Source: Anaerolineae bacterium
GTDB lineage: Bacteria; Chloroflexota; Anaerolineae; 4572-78; NAK82
DNA: 9,932 nt
Assembly (NCBI GenBank): GCA_025062175.1
Contig: JANXAX010000064.1
Span: 1-9,932, forward strand
Reading direction: 5' to 3'
The notes below the pieces were generated by a model that was given only the letters and a program-made list of their open reading frames with translations, did not search any database and was not told where the DNA came from. Shown in pieces: positions 1 to 6,473 of this stretch (position 1 is its first letter; each line of letters starts with the position of its first letter). A program made the translations under genes and the position numbers.

Positions 1-1
1 G

Positions 2-688
2 GTCGGCCTCTTCAACCGTGATCAGGTGCAGTTACATGTGCTCGCCACCGCGTTGCGCGCGACTCCGGGTGCGGCGATGTTCCGCGTGTTGGCGGCGCCC
101 GCGAGCTCGTTGCGCACCGTGCGCGACCTGGCCGGGGTGACGATCGCGATCAGCCAGAACACCATCATCGAGTATGTCACCGAGCGCCTTTTGACCGCGG
201 AAGGTCTGACCCAGAAGCAAATCCAGACGTTGGAGGTCAGCGCCATCCCGGTGCGTTATGAACAGCTGATGGCGGGCCAAGTCCCGGCCGCCACGTTGCC
301 CGACCCGCTGGCGTCCGGCGCCATAGCCGGCGGGGCACATTTGATCGTGGATGACACCCGGCACAGTCAGTATTCCCAAACCGTGCTGGCCTTTTCGCGC
401 CGCAGCGTGGAGGACAAGCCCGAGGCGTTGCTGCGCTTCCTGCGCGCCTGGGACCGGGCCGTGGACGACCTGAACCGCCACCCGGAGGCGTTTGCGGACC
501 TGCTGATCGAAAAGGGCCGGGTGCCTGACAATGTGCGCGGCACGTTTCGCATGCCTCCCTTTCCCCAAGGCGACCTGCCCACTGCGGCGGAGTGGGAGGA
601 TGTGATGGGTTGGATGGTGGCGCAGGGATTGCTGGACCGTCCACTGTCCTATGCTGAGACGATCTTGACCATCTTTCGTGCTCGCTGA
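2..688 (+). CDS. ABC transporter substrate-binding protein, NitT/TauT (NMT1/THI5-like) family, C-terminal part
   Basis: The frame is open from base 2 to a TGA at 686-688 and gives 228 residues, so the start lies outside the window. The GTG at 26 is internal, since the reading frame is already family-like before it. Visible landmarks are a segment reading LRTVRDLAGVTIAIS, typical of the hinge and second lobe of periplasmic-binding-like folds ('DLkGKkIgv' in the family). It is followed by a helical stretch (TIIEYVTERLLTAEGL), a YEQLMAGQVPAATLPDP block like the 'aLlaGqvDAa.l.eP' signature, and a C-terminal helical region (ALLRFLRAWDRAVDDLNRHPE). By family it would bind a small substrate outside the membrane and deliver it to an ABC permease. 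The ligand cannot be read from the sequence, and no permease or ATPase is visible downstream, so any partners would lie upstream. The signal peptide, if present, is off the window. The gene ends 41 nt before the prenyl synthase. Confidence 0.8.
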   Translation, partial: VGLFNRDQVQLHVLATALRATPGAAMFRVLAAPASSLRTVRDLAGVTIAISQNTIIEYVTERLLTAEGLTQKQIQTLEVSAIPVRYEQLMAGQVPAATLPDPLASGAIAGGAHLIVDDTRHSQYSQTVLAFSRRSVEDKPEALLRFLRAWDRAVDDLNRHPEAFADLLIEKGRVPDNVRGTFRMPPFPQGDLPTAAEWEDVMGWMVAQGLLDRPLSYAETILTIFRAR

Positions 689-729
689 GATGTTTGATCC
701 ATGAGGTGAAGAACAAGACGGGGAGTTCG

Positions 730-1749
730 ATGAGTACACCACTATGCACCACAGAGTTGGTAACCGCACCCGCCACCCTGCCCGAGATTATGGCGCGCCT
801 GGAATTGCAGGCGCTGCTTGCGCAGGTGGACGCTTTTATGCAAGGGTTGGTGACCTCGCCGGTCCTGCTGATTTCGCAGCCGGCGCGACACGTCATCCAG
901 GCGGGTGGCAAGCGCCTGCGCGCGGCGCTGATCCTGCTCGCCGCGCGGTTGAACCATTTTGACCCCCCGCGCGCGCTGGCGGTGGCTTCGGCGGTGGAGC
1001 TGATCCACGCCGCTTCGCTGGTGCACGATGATCTGATCGATCAATCACCACGCCGGCGTGGGCTGGAGACGGTGCACAGCAAGTGGTTCCGCGACGCCGC
1101 GCTGGTGGGCGGCGACTATCTCTTTGCGCTGGCCGCCGAATCCATCGCGCGCAGCGGCGATCTGCGCGTGTTGGAGTGCCTGGGGCGCGCTTCGGTGCGC
1201 ATCTGCGAGGGGGAGATCAGCGTGGTGAGCGACGTGGCGCCGCTGGATGAGGCGCTCCGGGTCTACTTCACCAAGATCGCCGGCAAGACCGCGGCTCTCT
1301 TCGAAGAAGGGTTGAAGGCAGCCGGGATGGTCAGCGGGGCCGACGAAGCGCAGATCGAGGCGTTGGGGCGTTTTGGCTACCACCTGGGCATGGCCTTTCA
1401 GATCACAGATGACATCCTGGATTATGTGGGGGATCCTGCGGAGTTGGGCAAGCCGGTGGGGGGCGACCTGCGGCGTCGCCAGATCACCCTGCCGTTGATT
1501 TATGCGGCGCATCAGGACATGCCCGCAGCATTGCGCGCGACCATCGATCGCCTCGACGCCGGCGCGACCCCCGAAGAAGTGGAGGCGTTGTTGCATTGGG
1601 TCCAAACCTCGCCCGCGATCGAGCGGGCGCGCTGTGACGCGTATCATCACTGTGCGCAGGCATGTCGTGCGCTGGAGCTGTTCCCCGCCTCGGAGGTACG
1701 TGCCGGACTGGAGGCGCTCGCCTGGTCGGTGGTATCACGCCGCCATTGA
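730..1749 (+). CDS. trans-polyprenyl diphosphate synthase (medium/long-chain, IspB/HepT-like)
   Basis: The 339-residue protein starts at ATG 730, preceded by GGGGAG at 720-725. The frame is open up to a TTG at 694, but that start adds 12 unfamily-like residues and has no good Shine-Dalgarno. Family motifs are complete: GGKRLR at residues 59-64, the first aspartate-rich motif DDLID at 100-104 followed by RRRG, GDYLFA near 128-133, KTAAL near 186-190, and the second motif FQITDDILD with DDILD at 227-231, then GKPVGGDL. These enzymes condense isopentenyl diphosphate onto allylic diphosphates at the membrane interface using Mg2+ bound by the two DDxxD motifs. Small residues before the first motif (AASLVHDD) suggest a C30-C50 chain product, for a quinone side chain or undecaprenyl-like lipid; this is inference. 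The usual GDDL after GKPV reads GGDL here, and the following residues are RRRQ instead of the common EGK-type stretch. Neighbours do not reveal its pathway. Confidence 0.93.
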   Translation: MSTPLCTTELVTAPATLPEIMARLELQALLAQVDAFMQGLVTSPVLLISQPARHVIQAGGKRLRAALILLAARLNHFDPPRALAVASAVELIHAASLVHDDLIDQSPRRRGLETVHSKWFRDAALVGGDYLFALAAESIARSGDLRVLECLGRASVRICEGEISVVSDVAPLDEALRVYFTKIAGKTAALFEEGLKAAGMVSGADEAQIEALGRFGYHLGMAFQITDDILDYVGDPAELGKPVGGDLRRRQITLPLIYAAHQDMPAALRATIDRLDAGATPEEVEALLHWVQTSPAIERARCDAYHHCAQACRALELFPASEVRAGLEALAWSVVSRRH

Positions 1750-1802
1750 GGCACGACCTGAGGGCGCAACCAGGGCCGGCATGCGCCCCAGCGGCCGGTT
1801 GG

Positions 1803-1836
1803 AAAAGCGCACCGGCAATCACCACGGCGCGCTTTT
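1803..1836 (+). terminator. Probable intrinsic terminator after the prenyl synthase gene
   Basis: AAAAGCGC at 1803-1810 is perfectly complementary to GCGCTTTT at 1829-1836. The helix can extend inward after one mismatch by CCG/CGG (1812-1814 with 1825-1827), leaving a 10-nt loop. The T run is only four bases and lies inside the stem, so it fits a modest terminator. Position (54 nt after the stop codon and 57 nt before the trp promoter) supports a transcription boundary. The rest of 1750-1892 shows nothing gene-like. Confidence 0.5.
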
Positions 1837-1892
1837 GCGTGACAGGAGCGCCCACTGGCGGGATCAAAATTTAAAAAAGGCCTCACGGGCCA

Positions 1893-1920
1893 TTGACAAA
1901 ACGCACAAATGTGGTATAAT
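1893..1920 (+). promoter_or_regulatory. trp operon promoter (-35 TTGACA, extended -10 TGG-TATAAT)
   Basis: TTGACA at 1893-1898 and TATAAT at 1915-1920 are both perfect matches to the housekeeping sigma consensus. They are separated by 16 nt, and TGG directly before the -10 gives an extended -10 element. The region just upstream is AT-rich (AAAATTTAAAAAA at 1866-1878), which could act as an UP-like element. The expected transcription start is near 1926-1928, about 20 nt before Stem I of the T-box. Such a strong promoter fits control exerted mainly downstream by attenuation. Confidence 0.88.
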
Positions 1921-1940
1921 AAGCGCTAACTGAATCAGAC

Positions 1941-2304
1941 AAAGACTGCGAACGGGAAGAGTACCCAACGTGATGCTGTCCAGAGAGCCGGCGGAAGGTG
2001 TGAGGCCGGTACAGATAGCGTTGGGGAATGGGCCCGGGAGTTGCGCTCCGAACGTGACCGACCGGTGGTCATCAGTAGGCGGCGCCGGGGACTCCGCCGT
2101 TAGCTGGGAGCCGGGTATTGACGCCATAACCCAAGGCGGGATGTGGCCGCGTACCTGTGAGGGAGGTGGAGCACGGGATAGGCGAAATGCCCTTTGCAGG
2201 GCCAGCGCGATCCCCAGCTCAACCTAAGCGGGGTGGCACCGCGGGAGTGGTTCAAAAGCCCTCTCGTCCCTGAACGTTCAGCGGGACGAGAGGGCTTTGG
2301 TTTT
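1941..2304 (+). promoter_or_regulatory. T-box riboswitch, tRNA-Trp specific (UGG specifier), transcription-attenuation type
   Basis: The leader has the conserved T-box parts in order. The Stem I base pairs GCG 1948-1950 with CGC 2044-2046, AAC 1951-1953 with GTT 2040-2042, and GGG 1954-1956 with CCC 2033-2035, with a GGGA bulge at 2036-2039 that could form the expected kink-turn. The specifier loop has AGTA at 1960-1963 opposite GAA 2026-2028, and the specifier is TGG at 2029-2031 (Trp). Above it CCCAACG 1964-1970 pairs perfectly with CGTTGGG 2019-2025. The distal arm shows CTGT/ACAG, the AGAGAG bulge (1982-1987) and the GGAAGGTGTGAG apical loop closed by CCGGC/GCCGG. The antiterminator T-box sequence TGGCACCGCG lies at 2234-2243; its variable base C matches the G73 discriminator known for bacterial tRNA-Trp. 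Uncharged tRNA-Trp is expected to pair at the specifier and at TGGC, stabilise the antiterminator and switch on trpE onward. The region between Stem I and the antiterminator is unusually long. Confidence 0.95.
2255..2304 (+). terminator. T-box-controlled intrinsic terminator upstream of trpE
   Basis: AAAGCCCTCTCGTCCC (2255-2270) is perfectly complementary over 16 bp to 2283-2298. The 12-nt loop contains the palindrome TGAACGTTCA, and the stem is followed by TTTGGTTTT (2296-2304). The 5' arm (TCTCGTCCC, 2262-2270) can instead pair with the GCGGGA downstream of the T-box bulge (2241-2246) and the GGGG upstream of it (2230-2233). This gives the mutually exclusive antiterminator. The T tract is interrupted by GG, so termination may be incomplete. 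Confidence 0.9.
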
Positions 2305-2343
2305 GTGGGATGTGACATTCTGGAAAGAGCGCGGAGGTGTGTG

Positions 2344-3855
2344 ATGTACCAACCCCCTTTGGCCCATGTGGAACGCTTGGCCGAACAAGGCAATCTGGTG
2401 CCGGTCTGGCGCGAACTGCCGGCCGATATGGAGACGCCGGTCAGCGTGTACCTGAAGCTGCAGGACGAAGGCCCCAGCTTCTTGCTGGAATCGATCACCG
2501 GAGGTGAACAGGTGGCGCGTTATTCGTTCATCGGGGTGCGGCCGCGCGCGCTGTTGAGCGTCCAGGGCGACCAGGTGCGATGGTGCGAAAATGGCCACGA
2601 ACGCGTCGCCCCACTGGGAGACCAGGACGCGCTGGACGCGCTCAAGGCGGTGATGCGCGATCGCACCCTCGTCGCGCTTCCGGGACTGCCGCGTTTCCGC
2701 GGCGGGGCGGTGGGTTTCCTGGCTTATGATGCCGTGCGACGCTTCGAGCGCCTGCCCACCCTCGCGGCCGATGACCTGGGCTTGCCCGAAGCCGCCTTCA
2801 TGCTGGCCGACACCCTGGTCGCCTTCGACCACGCCCGGCAGCGTCTGTTGGTCATCTCCTTGGCGCGCCTGAACGGCGACACCCGCAGCGCCTATCAGCG
2901 TGCGACCGCGCGCATCGAAGAAATCGTCGCCCGTCTGAACGCCCCCATCCCGCTGGAGAGCGTGCCCGGGTGGATGACCGGCGCCCCGACCGCGCCCCAT
3001 GCGATCACCTCGAACTATACGCCAGCCGAGTTCGCAGCGATGGTGCGGCGCGCCAAGGAATACATCGCCGCCGGGGACATTTTCCAGGTGGTGCTGTCGC
3101 AGCGGCTTGCGGTGCCCAGCGACGTGCCACCTTTTGCCATTTATCGGGCGCTGCGCCGGCTCAACCCCTCGCCCTATATGGTTTTCATGCGCTTTCCGGG
3201 CGGGTTGGGCACGCCGCCCTTGCATATCATCGCCGCCAGCCCCGAAATGCACGTCCGCCTGGAAGGGCGGGTGGCCGAGCTGCGCCCCATCGCCGGCACG
3301 CGCCCGCGCGGGCTGACGGACCAGGAAGACGCCGAACTGGCCGCGGAACTGCTCGCCGATGAAAAAGAACGCGCCGAACACGTGATGCTCGTGGACCTGG
3401 GACGCAATGACCTGGGGCGCGTATGCACATATGGCAGCGTACACGTCGCCGAGATGATGACCATCGAGCGCTATTCCCACGTAATGCACATCGTCTCCGA
3501 TATCCGCGGCCAATTGCGCGCCGAGTACGACGCATTTGACCTGTTGCGCGCCACCTTCCCCGCCGGCACCGTCACCGGCGCACCGAAAGTGCGCGCCATG
3601 GAGATCATCGAGGAGCTGGAACGCGTCCGACGCGGGATCTACGCTGGTGTGATCGGCTATGTCGGCTACGATGGCTGGATGGATTCCTGCATCGCCATCC
3701 GCACCATCGTGATGCAGGGCAACATGGCGTACATCCAGGCGGGTGCGGGGGTCGTGGCCGACAGCGAGCCGGCGCGCGAATACCAGGAGACGCTCAACAA
3801 AGCGCGGGCGCTCGCCGAAGCGGTGCAGCTCGCGACGACACGCGGAGCAGGATGA
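2344..3855 (+). CDS. trpE: Anthranilate synthase component I (TrpE)
   Basis: The 503-residue protein starts at ATG 2344, with GGAGG at 2333-2337 six nt upstream. The frame stays open farther upstream, but that stretch is T-box and terminator sequence and cannot be coding. TrpE converts chorismate to anthranilate using ammonia from the TrpG glutaminase. The N-terminal domain carries LLES (47-50) with RYSFIG (59-64), and NPSPYM lies at 274-279. In characterised enzymes these form the allosteric tryptophan site, so feedback inhibition is likely. The chorismate-binding half shows IAASPEM (296-302), RPIAGTRPRG (314-323), the HVMLVDLGRND block (346-355), FPAGTVTGAPK (405-415), and the C-terminal GAGVVADSEPAREYQET block (467-483) that binds Mg2+. 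Length is normal and no key residue is missing. LLES and full-length TrpE similarity argue against the paralogue PabB. It is the first gene behind the T-box, and trpGD follows after 47 nt. Confidence 0.97.
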   Translation: MYQPPLAHVERLAEQGNLVPVWRELPADMETPVSVYLKLQDEGPSFLLESITGGEQVARYSFIGVRPRALLSVQGDQVRWCENGHERVAPLGDQDALDALKAVMRDRTLVALPGLPRFRGGAVGFLAYDAVRRFERLPTLAADDLGLPEAAFMLADTLVAFDHARQRLLVISLARLNGDTRSAYQRATARIEEIVARLNAPIPLESVPGWMTGAPTAPHAITSNYTPAEFAAMVRRAKEYIAAGDIFQVVLSQRLAVPSDVPPFAIYRALRRLNPSPYMVFMRFPGGLGTPPLHIIAASPEMHVRLEGRVAELRPIAGTRPRGLTDQEDAELAAELLADEKERAEHVMLVDLGRNDLGRVCTYGSVHVAEMMTIERYSHVMHIVSDIRGQLRAEYDAFDLLRATFPAGTVTGAPKVRAMEIIEELERVRRGIYAGVIGYVGYDGWMDSCIAIRTIVMQGNMAYIQAGAGVVADSEPAREYQETLNKARALAEAVQLATTRGAG

Positions 3856-3902
3856 TGGGCTACCCAAGGATCAAGTTCATAGCGTGATGTCAGGAGGGCA
3901 AA

Positions 3903-5543
3903 ATGGTGTTGATTATCGATAACTATGACAGCTTCACCTATAACCTGGCGCAGTATCTGGGCGAGCTGGGCATCCCGGTGCAGGTGGTGCGGAATGATGC
4001 GATCACCCTGGACGAAATCGCCGCCCTGGCGCCCAGCCACATCGTCATCTCGCCGGGGCCGGGCCGCCCGGAGCAGGCCGGCATCTCGCTAGAGGTCATC
4101 CGCCGCTTCGCCCCGGAGGTGCCGATCCTGGGGGTCTGTCTGGGCCATCAGGCGATCGGGGCGGCCTTTGGCGGGCAGGTCGTGCGCGCCGAACGGCTGA
4201 TGCACGGCAAGGTCTCCCACATCCACCACGACGGCAAGGGCATCTTCGCCGGGCTGCCGTCCCCCTTCCGCGCGACCCGCTATCACTCGCTCATCCTGAG
4301 CGAACCGTTGCCCGAATGTCTAGAGGTCTGTGCCCGCACCGACGAGGGCGAGATCATGGCGGTGCGTCACCGCTCCTATCCCCTCGTGGGCGTGCAGTTC
4401 CATCCCGAGTCCTTCCTGACCGAGCACGGGCATCACCTCTTGCGCAATTTCCTGGAGCTCAGCGCCGCGCCGCGCTCCCCTGTGTCGGTCAGCGTTCCCG
4501 CGCCAACCGCCGTGGCGGTGATGACCATGCGCGACGCGCTCGCGAAGCTGCTGGCGGGCGAATCGTTGAGCGAGGCGGAGGCGCAGGCGGCGATGACCCA
4601 GATCATGCATGGCCAGGCCACTCCGGCTCAGATCGGCGCCTTTCTGGCCGCTCTGCGCGTGAAGGGCGAGACGGTGGCCGAGATCGCCGGTTGTGCGCGC
4701 GCGATGCGCCACAGCGCCATCAAGGTACGTCCCCGTCGTCAGGACACCCTGGTGGATACGTGTGGCACGGGAGGCGATGGCATGGGCACGTTCAACATCA
4801 GCACGGCGGCTGCCTTCGTGGTCGCCGGCGCCGGGCAACCGGTGGCCAAGCACGGCAACCGTTCCATCTCCAGCCGCTGCGGTTCTGCAGACGTGATGGA
4901 AGCCTTGGGCGTGCGGTTGGAGCTGACTGCCGAGCAGGTCGCTGCGTGCATCGATGAGATCGGCATCGGCTTCCTGTTTGCCCCGCTGTTCCACCCGGCG
5001 ATGAAGCATGCCATCGGACCGCGCCGCGAGCTGGGGGTGCGCACCATCTTCAACATCTTGGGGCCGTTGACCAATCCGGCTGGAGCAGCCGTCCAGGTGT
5101 TGGGCGTGTATGATGCATCGCTCACCGAACCACTGGCCCATGTGCTGGCCGCTTTGGGCTGTCGCGCCGCCTTTGTGGTCCACGGCGCCGGGGGGATGGA
5201 CGAACTGACCACCTGTGGGCCGAACCGCATCAGCGCCCTGCGCGACGGCCATGTCGCGACCTACACGCTTGATCCGGCCGAGCTGGGTCTGGCGCGTGCT
5301 GCGCCCGACGACCTGCGCGGTGGCGACGCTCAGGAGAACGCTGCCCTCATCCGCGACATCCTGTCCGGGAAGCGGCAGGGTGCGCCGCGCGATGTCACCC
5401 TGCTCAACGCGGCGGCAGCCTTGGTGGCAGCGGGGCGGGCCGCCGACTTCGCCGAGGGCCTTCGCCTCGCCCGAGACAGCGTCGACAGCGGCGCCGCCCA
5501 ACGCGTGCTGGCGCAGCTGGTCGAGTTCACCCGGAGGCTCTGA
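3903..5543 (+). CDS. trpGD: Fused anthranilate synthase glutaminase (TrpG) - anthranilate phosphoribosyltransferase (TrpD)
   Basis: One 546-residue frame starts at ATG 3903, with AGGAGG at 3892-3897. Residues 1-186 are a class I glutamine amidotransferase: IIDNYDSFTYNL at 4-15, oxyanion-hole segment SPGPG at 50-54, nucleophile Cys79 in GVCLGHQ, and the triad partners His167 and Glu169 in FHPES. It releases ammonia for TrpE. A Pro/Val/Ala-rich linker (about 187-206) joins TrpD, which begins near MTMRDAL (207). TrpD transfers phosphoribosyl from PRPP to anthranilate; it shows DTCGTGGDGMGTFNIST (285-301), KHGNRSISSRCGSADVMEALG (316-336), GPLTNPAGA (387-395) and the Mg-binding GMDE (431-434). No stop or frameshift separates the halves. 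The fusion resembles the enterobacterial TrpGD (E. coli trpD), though many bacteria keep the two genes separate; whether it arose independently here is unknown. trpC begins 18 nt after the stop. Confidence 0.97.
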   Translation: MVLIIDNYDSFTYNLAQYLGELGIPVQVVRNDAITLDEIAALAPSHIVISPGPGRPEQAGISLEVIRRFAPEVPILGVCLGHQAIGAAFGGQVVRAERLMHGKVSHIHHDGKGIFAGLPSPFRATRYHSLILSEPLPECLEVCARTDEGEIMAVRHRSYPLVGVQFHPESFLTEHGHHLLRNFLELSAAPRSPVSVSVPAPTAVAVMTMRDALAKLLAGESLSEAEAQAAMTQIMHGQATPAQIGAFLAALRVKGETVAEIAGCARAMRHSAIKVRPRRQDTLVDTCGTGGDGMGTFNISTAAAFVVAGAGQPVAKHGNRSISSRCGSADVMEALGVRLELTAEQVAACIDEIGIGFLFAPLFHPAMKHAIGPRRELGVRTIFNILGPLTNPAGAAVQVLGVYDASLTEPLAHVLAALGCRAAFVVHGAGGMDELTTCGPNRISALRDGHVATYTLDPAELGLARAAPDDLRGGDAQENAALIRDILSGKRQGAPRDVTLLNAAAALVAAGRAADFAEGLRLARDSVDSGAAQRVLAQLVEFTRRL

Positions 5544-5561
5544 GCCCAGGAGAGGAATGGG

Positions 5562-6473
5562 ATGGGTTCGATCTTGGACGAAATTGCCGCGTACAAGCGC
5601 ACGCACGAGCTGCCGGAACGCATGCGCCGGGTGCCCCTGTCGGTGTTGCAGGCCCAGGCCGCCCAAGCACCACCCCCACGCGACCTGGTCGCTGCCCTGC
5701 GCCGCCATCCGCCCGTGGCCTTGATCGCCGAGGTGAAGCGCGCCTCACCCAGCCGGGGGATGCTGAACCCCCACTTCGATCCCGTCCAGCTCGCCACGTG
5801 CTATGCCGTGGGGGGCGCAGCGGCGATCAGCGTGGTAACCGATACCCCTTTCTTCCGCGGCAACCTGGCCGACCTGTCCGCCATCCGCGTCCATTTCGAC
5901 CGCCTGGCATCTGCCGCGGAAGGACCGAGCGTCGCGGACGGATGCCACCGGCCGGGCGTCGCAGAGACGGATGCATCCCGCCCTGTATCCCCGTTGCCCC
6001 TGCTGCGCAAAGATTTTCTCATCCATCCCTATCAGGTGTACGAAGCACGCGCCGCCGGGGCGGATGCGGTGCTCCTCATCGCCGCCCTGCTGGACGACGC
6101 GATGTTGCAAGAAATGCTGGCCCTGGCTGGGGCGCTGGGCATGGCCGCTTTGGTCGAGGTGCACACCGCCGAGGAGCTGGCGCGCGTCCTGCCCTTGCGA
6201 CCGCCTTTGATCGGGGTCAACAACCGCAACCTGCACACGTTTGAGGTCGCATTGGACACCTGCCTGCAGTTACGCCCCTTCGTGCCGCCCGAGATCTGCT
6301 ACGTGGCCGAGAGCGGCATCCACTCGGCGGCGGATGTGGCGCGGCTGCACGCCGCGGGTGTGGACGCGATGTTGATCGGCGAAGCGCTGGTCACCGCTCC
6401 CGATGTCGGCGCCAAGATCCAGGAGCTGTGCTATGGTGTACGTCAAGATTTGCGGGCTGACGAACGTGCATGA
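5562..6473 (+). CDS. trpC: Indole-3-glycerol phosphate synthase (TrpC) with an internal insertion
   Basis: The 303-residue protein starts at ATG 5562, with AGGAG at 5548-5552. It is a (beta/alpha)8 enzyme that cyclises carboxyphenylamino-deoxyribulose phosphate to indole-3-glycerol phosphate. Catalytic landmarks are intact: IAEVKRASPSRG (55-66, with Glu57 and Lys59), SVVTDTPFFRG (90-100), LLRKDF (147-152, general-acid Lys150), EARAAGADAVLL (161-172), LVEVH with Glu199, GVNNRNL (218-224), AESGI (249-253) and MLIGEALV (270-277). The family is usually about 255-270 residues. The excess is a ~28-residue Ala/Ser/Asp/Pro-rich insertion at about 116-143, between RVHFDRL and PLPLLRKDF, that is, just before the strand bearing the catalytic lysine. 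DNA there contains a short repeat and a palindrome. The reading frame survives, so the enzyme is probably functional with an enlarged loop. The C-terminus runs past the usual end and overlaps trpF by 41 nt. Confidence 0.95.
   Translation: MGSILDEIAAYKRTHELPERMRRVPLSVLQAQAAQAPPPRDLVAALRRHPPVALIAEVKRASPSRGMLNPHFDPVQLATCYAVGGAAAISVVTDTPFFRGNLADLSAIRVHFDRLASAAEGPSVADGCHRPGVAETDASRPVSPLPLLRKDFLIHPYQVYEARAAGADAVLLIAALLDDAMLQEMLALAGALGMAALVEVHTAEELARVLPLRPPLIGVNNRNLHTFEVALDTCLQLRPFVPPEICYVAESGIHSAADVARLHAAGVDAMLIGEALVTAPDVGAKIQELCYGVRQDLRADERA
5929..5978. repeat. Short direct repeat with palindrome inside trpC
   Basis: GCGTCGC occurs at 5929-5935 and 5956-5962, and GACGGATGC follows at 5937-5945 and 5966-5974, giving two imperfect units about 27-29 nt apart. 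The second unit completes a perfect 10-bp palindrome, GGATGCATCC, at 5969-5978. The repeat lies inside the segment that encodes the extra residues of TrpC and keeps the frame. It resembles, from memory and not checked, GAGACG-GATGCATC-type dispersed repeats of Chloroflexota and cyanobacteria. Confidence 0.6.

Noticed and set aside
2165..2179. GGTGGAGCACGGGAT, loosely like a second T-box sequence (possible tandem T-box)
   Set aside because: It lacks the TGGNACC core and has no second Stem I, specifier loop or terminator with it. The likeness is partial and probably chance.
1970..2227. ORF overlapping the T-box leader on the + strand
   Set aside because: It lies entirely in structured leader RNA and its sequence is explained by T-box helices.
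2194..2343. N-terminal extension of TrpE reading through the T-box and terminator
   Set aside because: The DNA is the antiterminator and terminator; ATG 2344 with GGAGG six nt upstream is the clear start.
2278..3867. 529-codon open frame on the - strand opposite trpE
   Set aside because: It mirrors trpE across its full length, its protein is His/Gly/Ala/Arg-rich with no family motif, and it has no ribosome-binding site. It is a typical antisense shadow in GC-rich DNA.
4320..5708. 462-codon open frame on the - strand opposite trpGD
   Set aside because: It is the antisense of well-supported TrpGD and early TrpC, with low-complexity composition and no recognisable domain.
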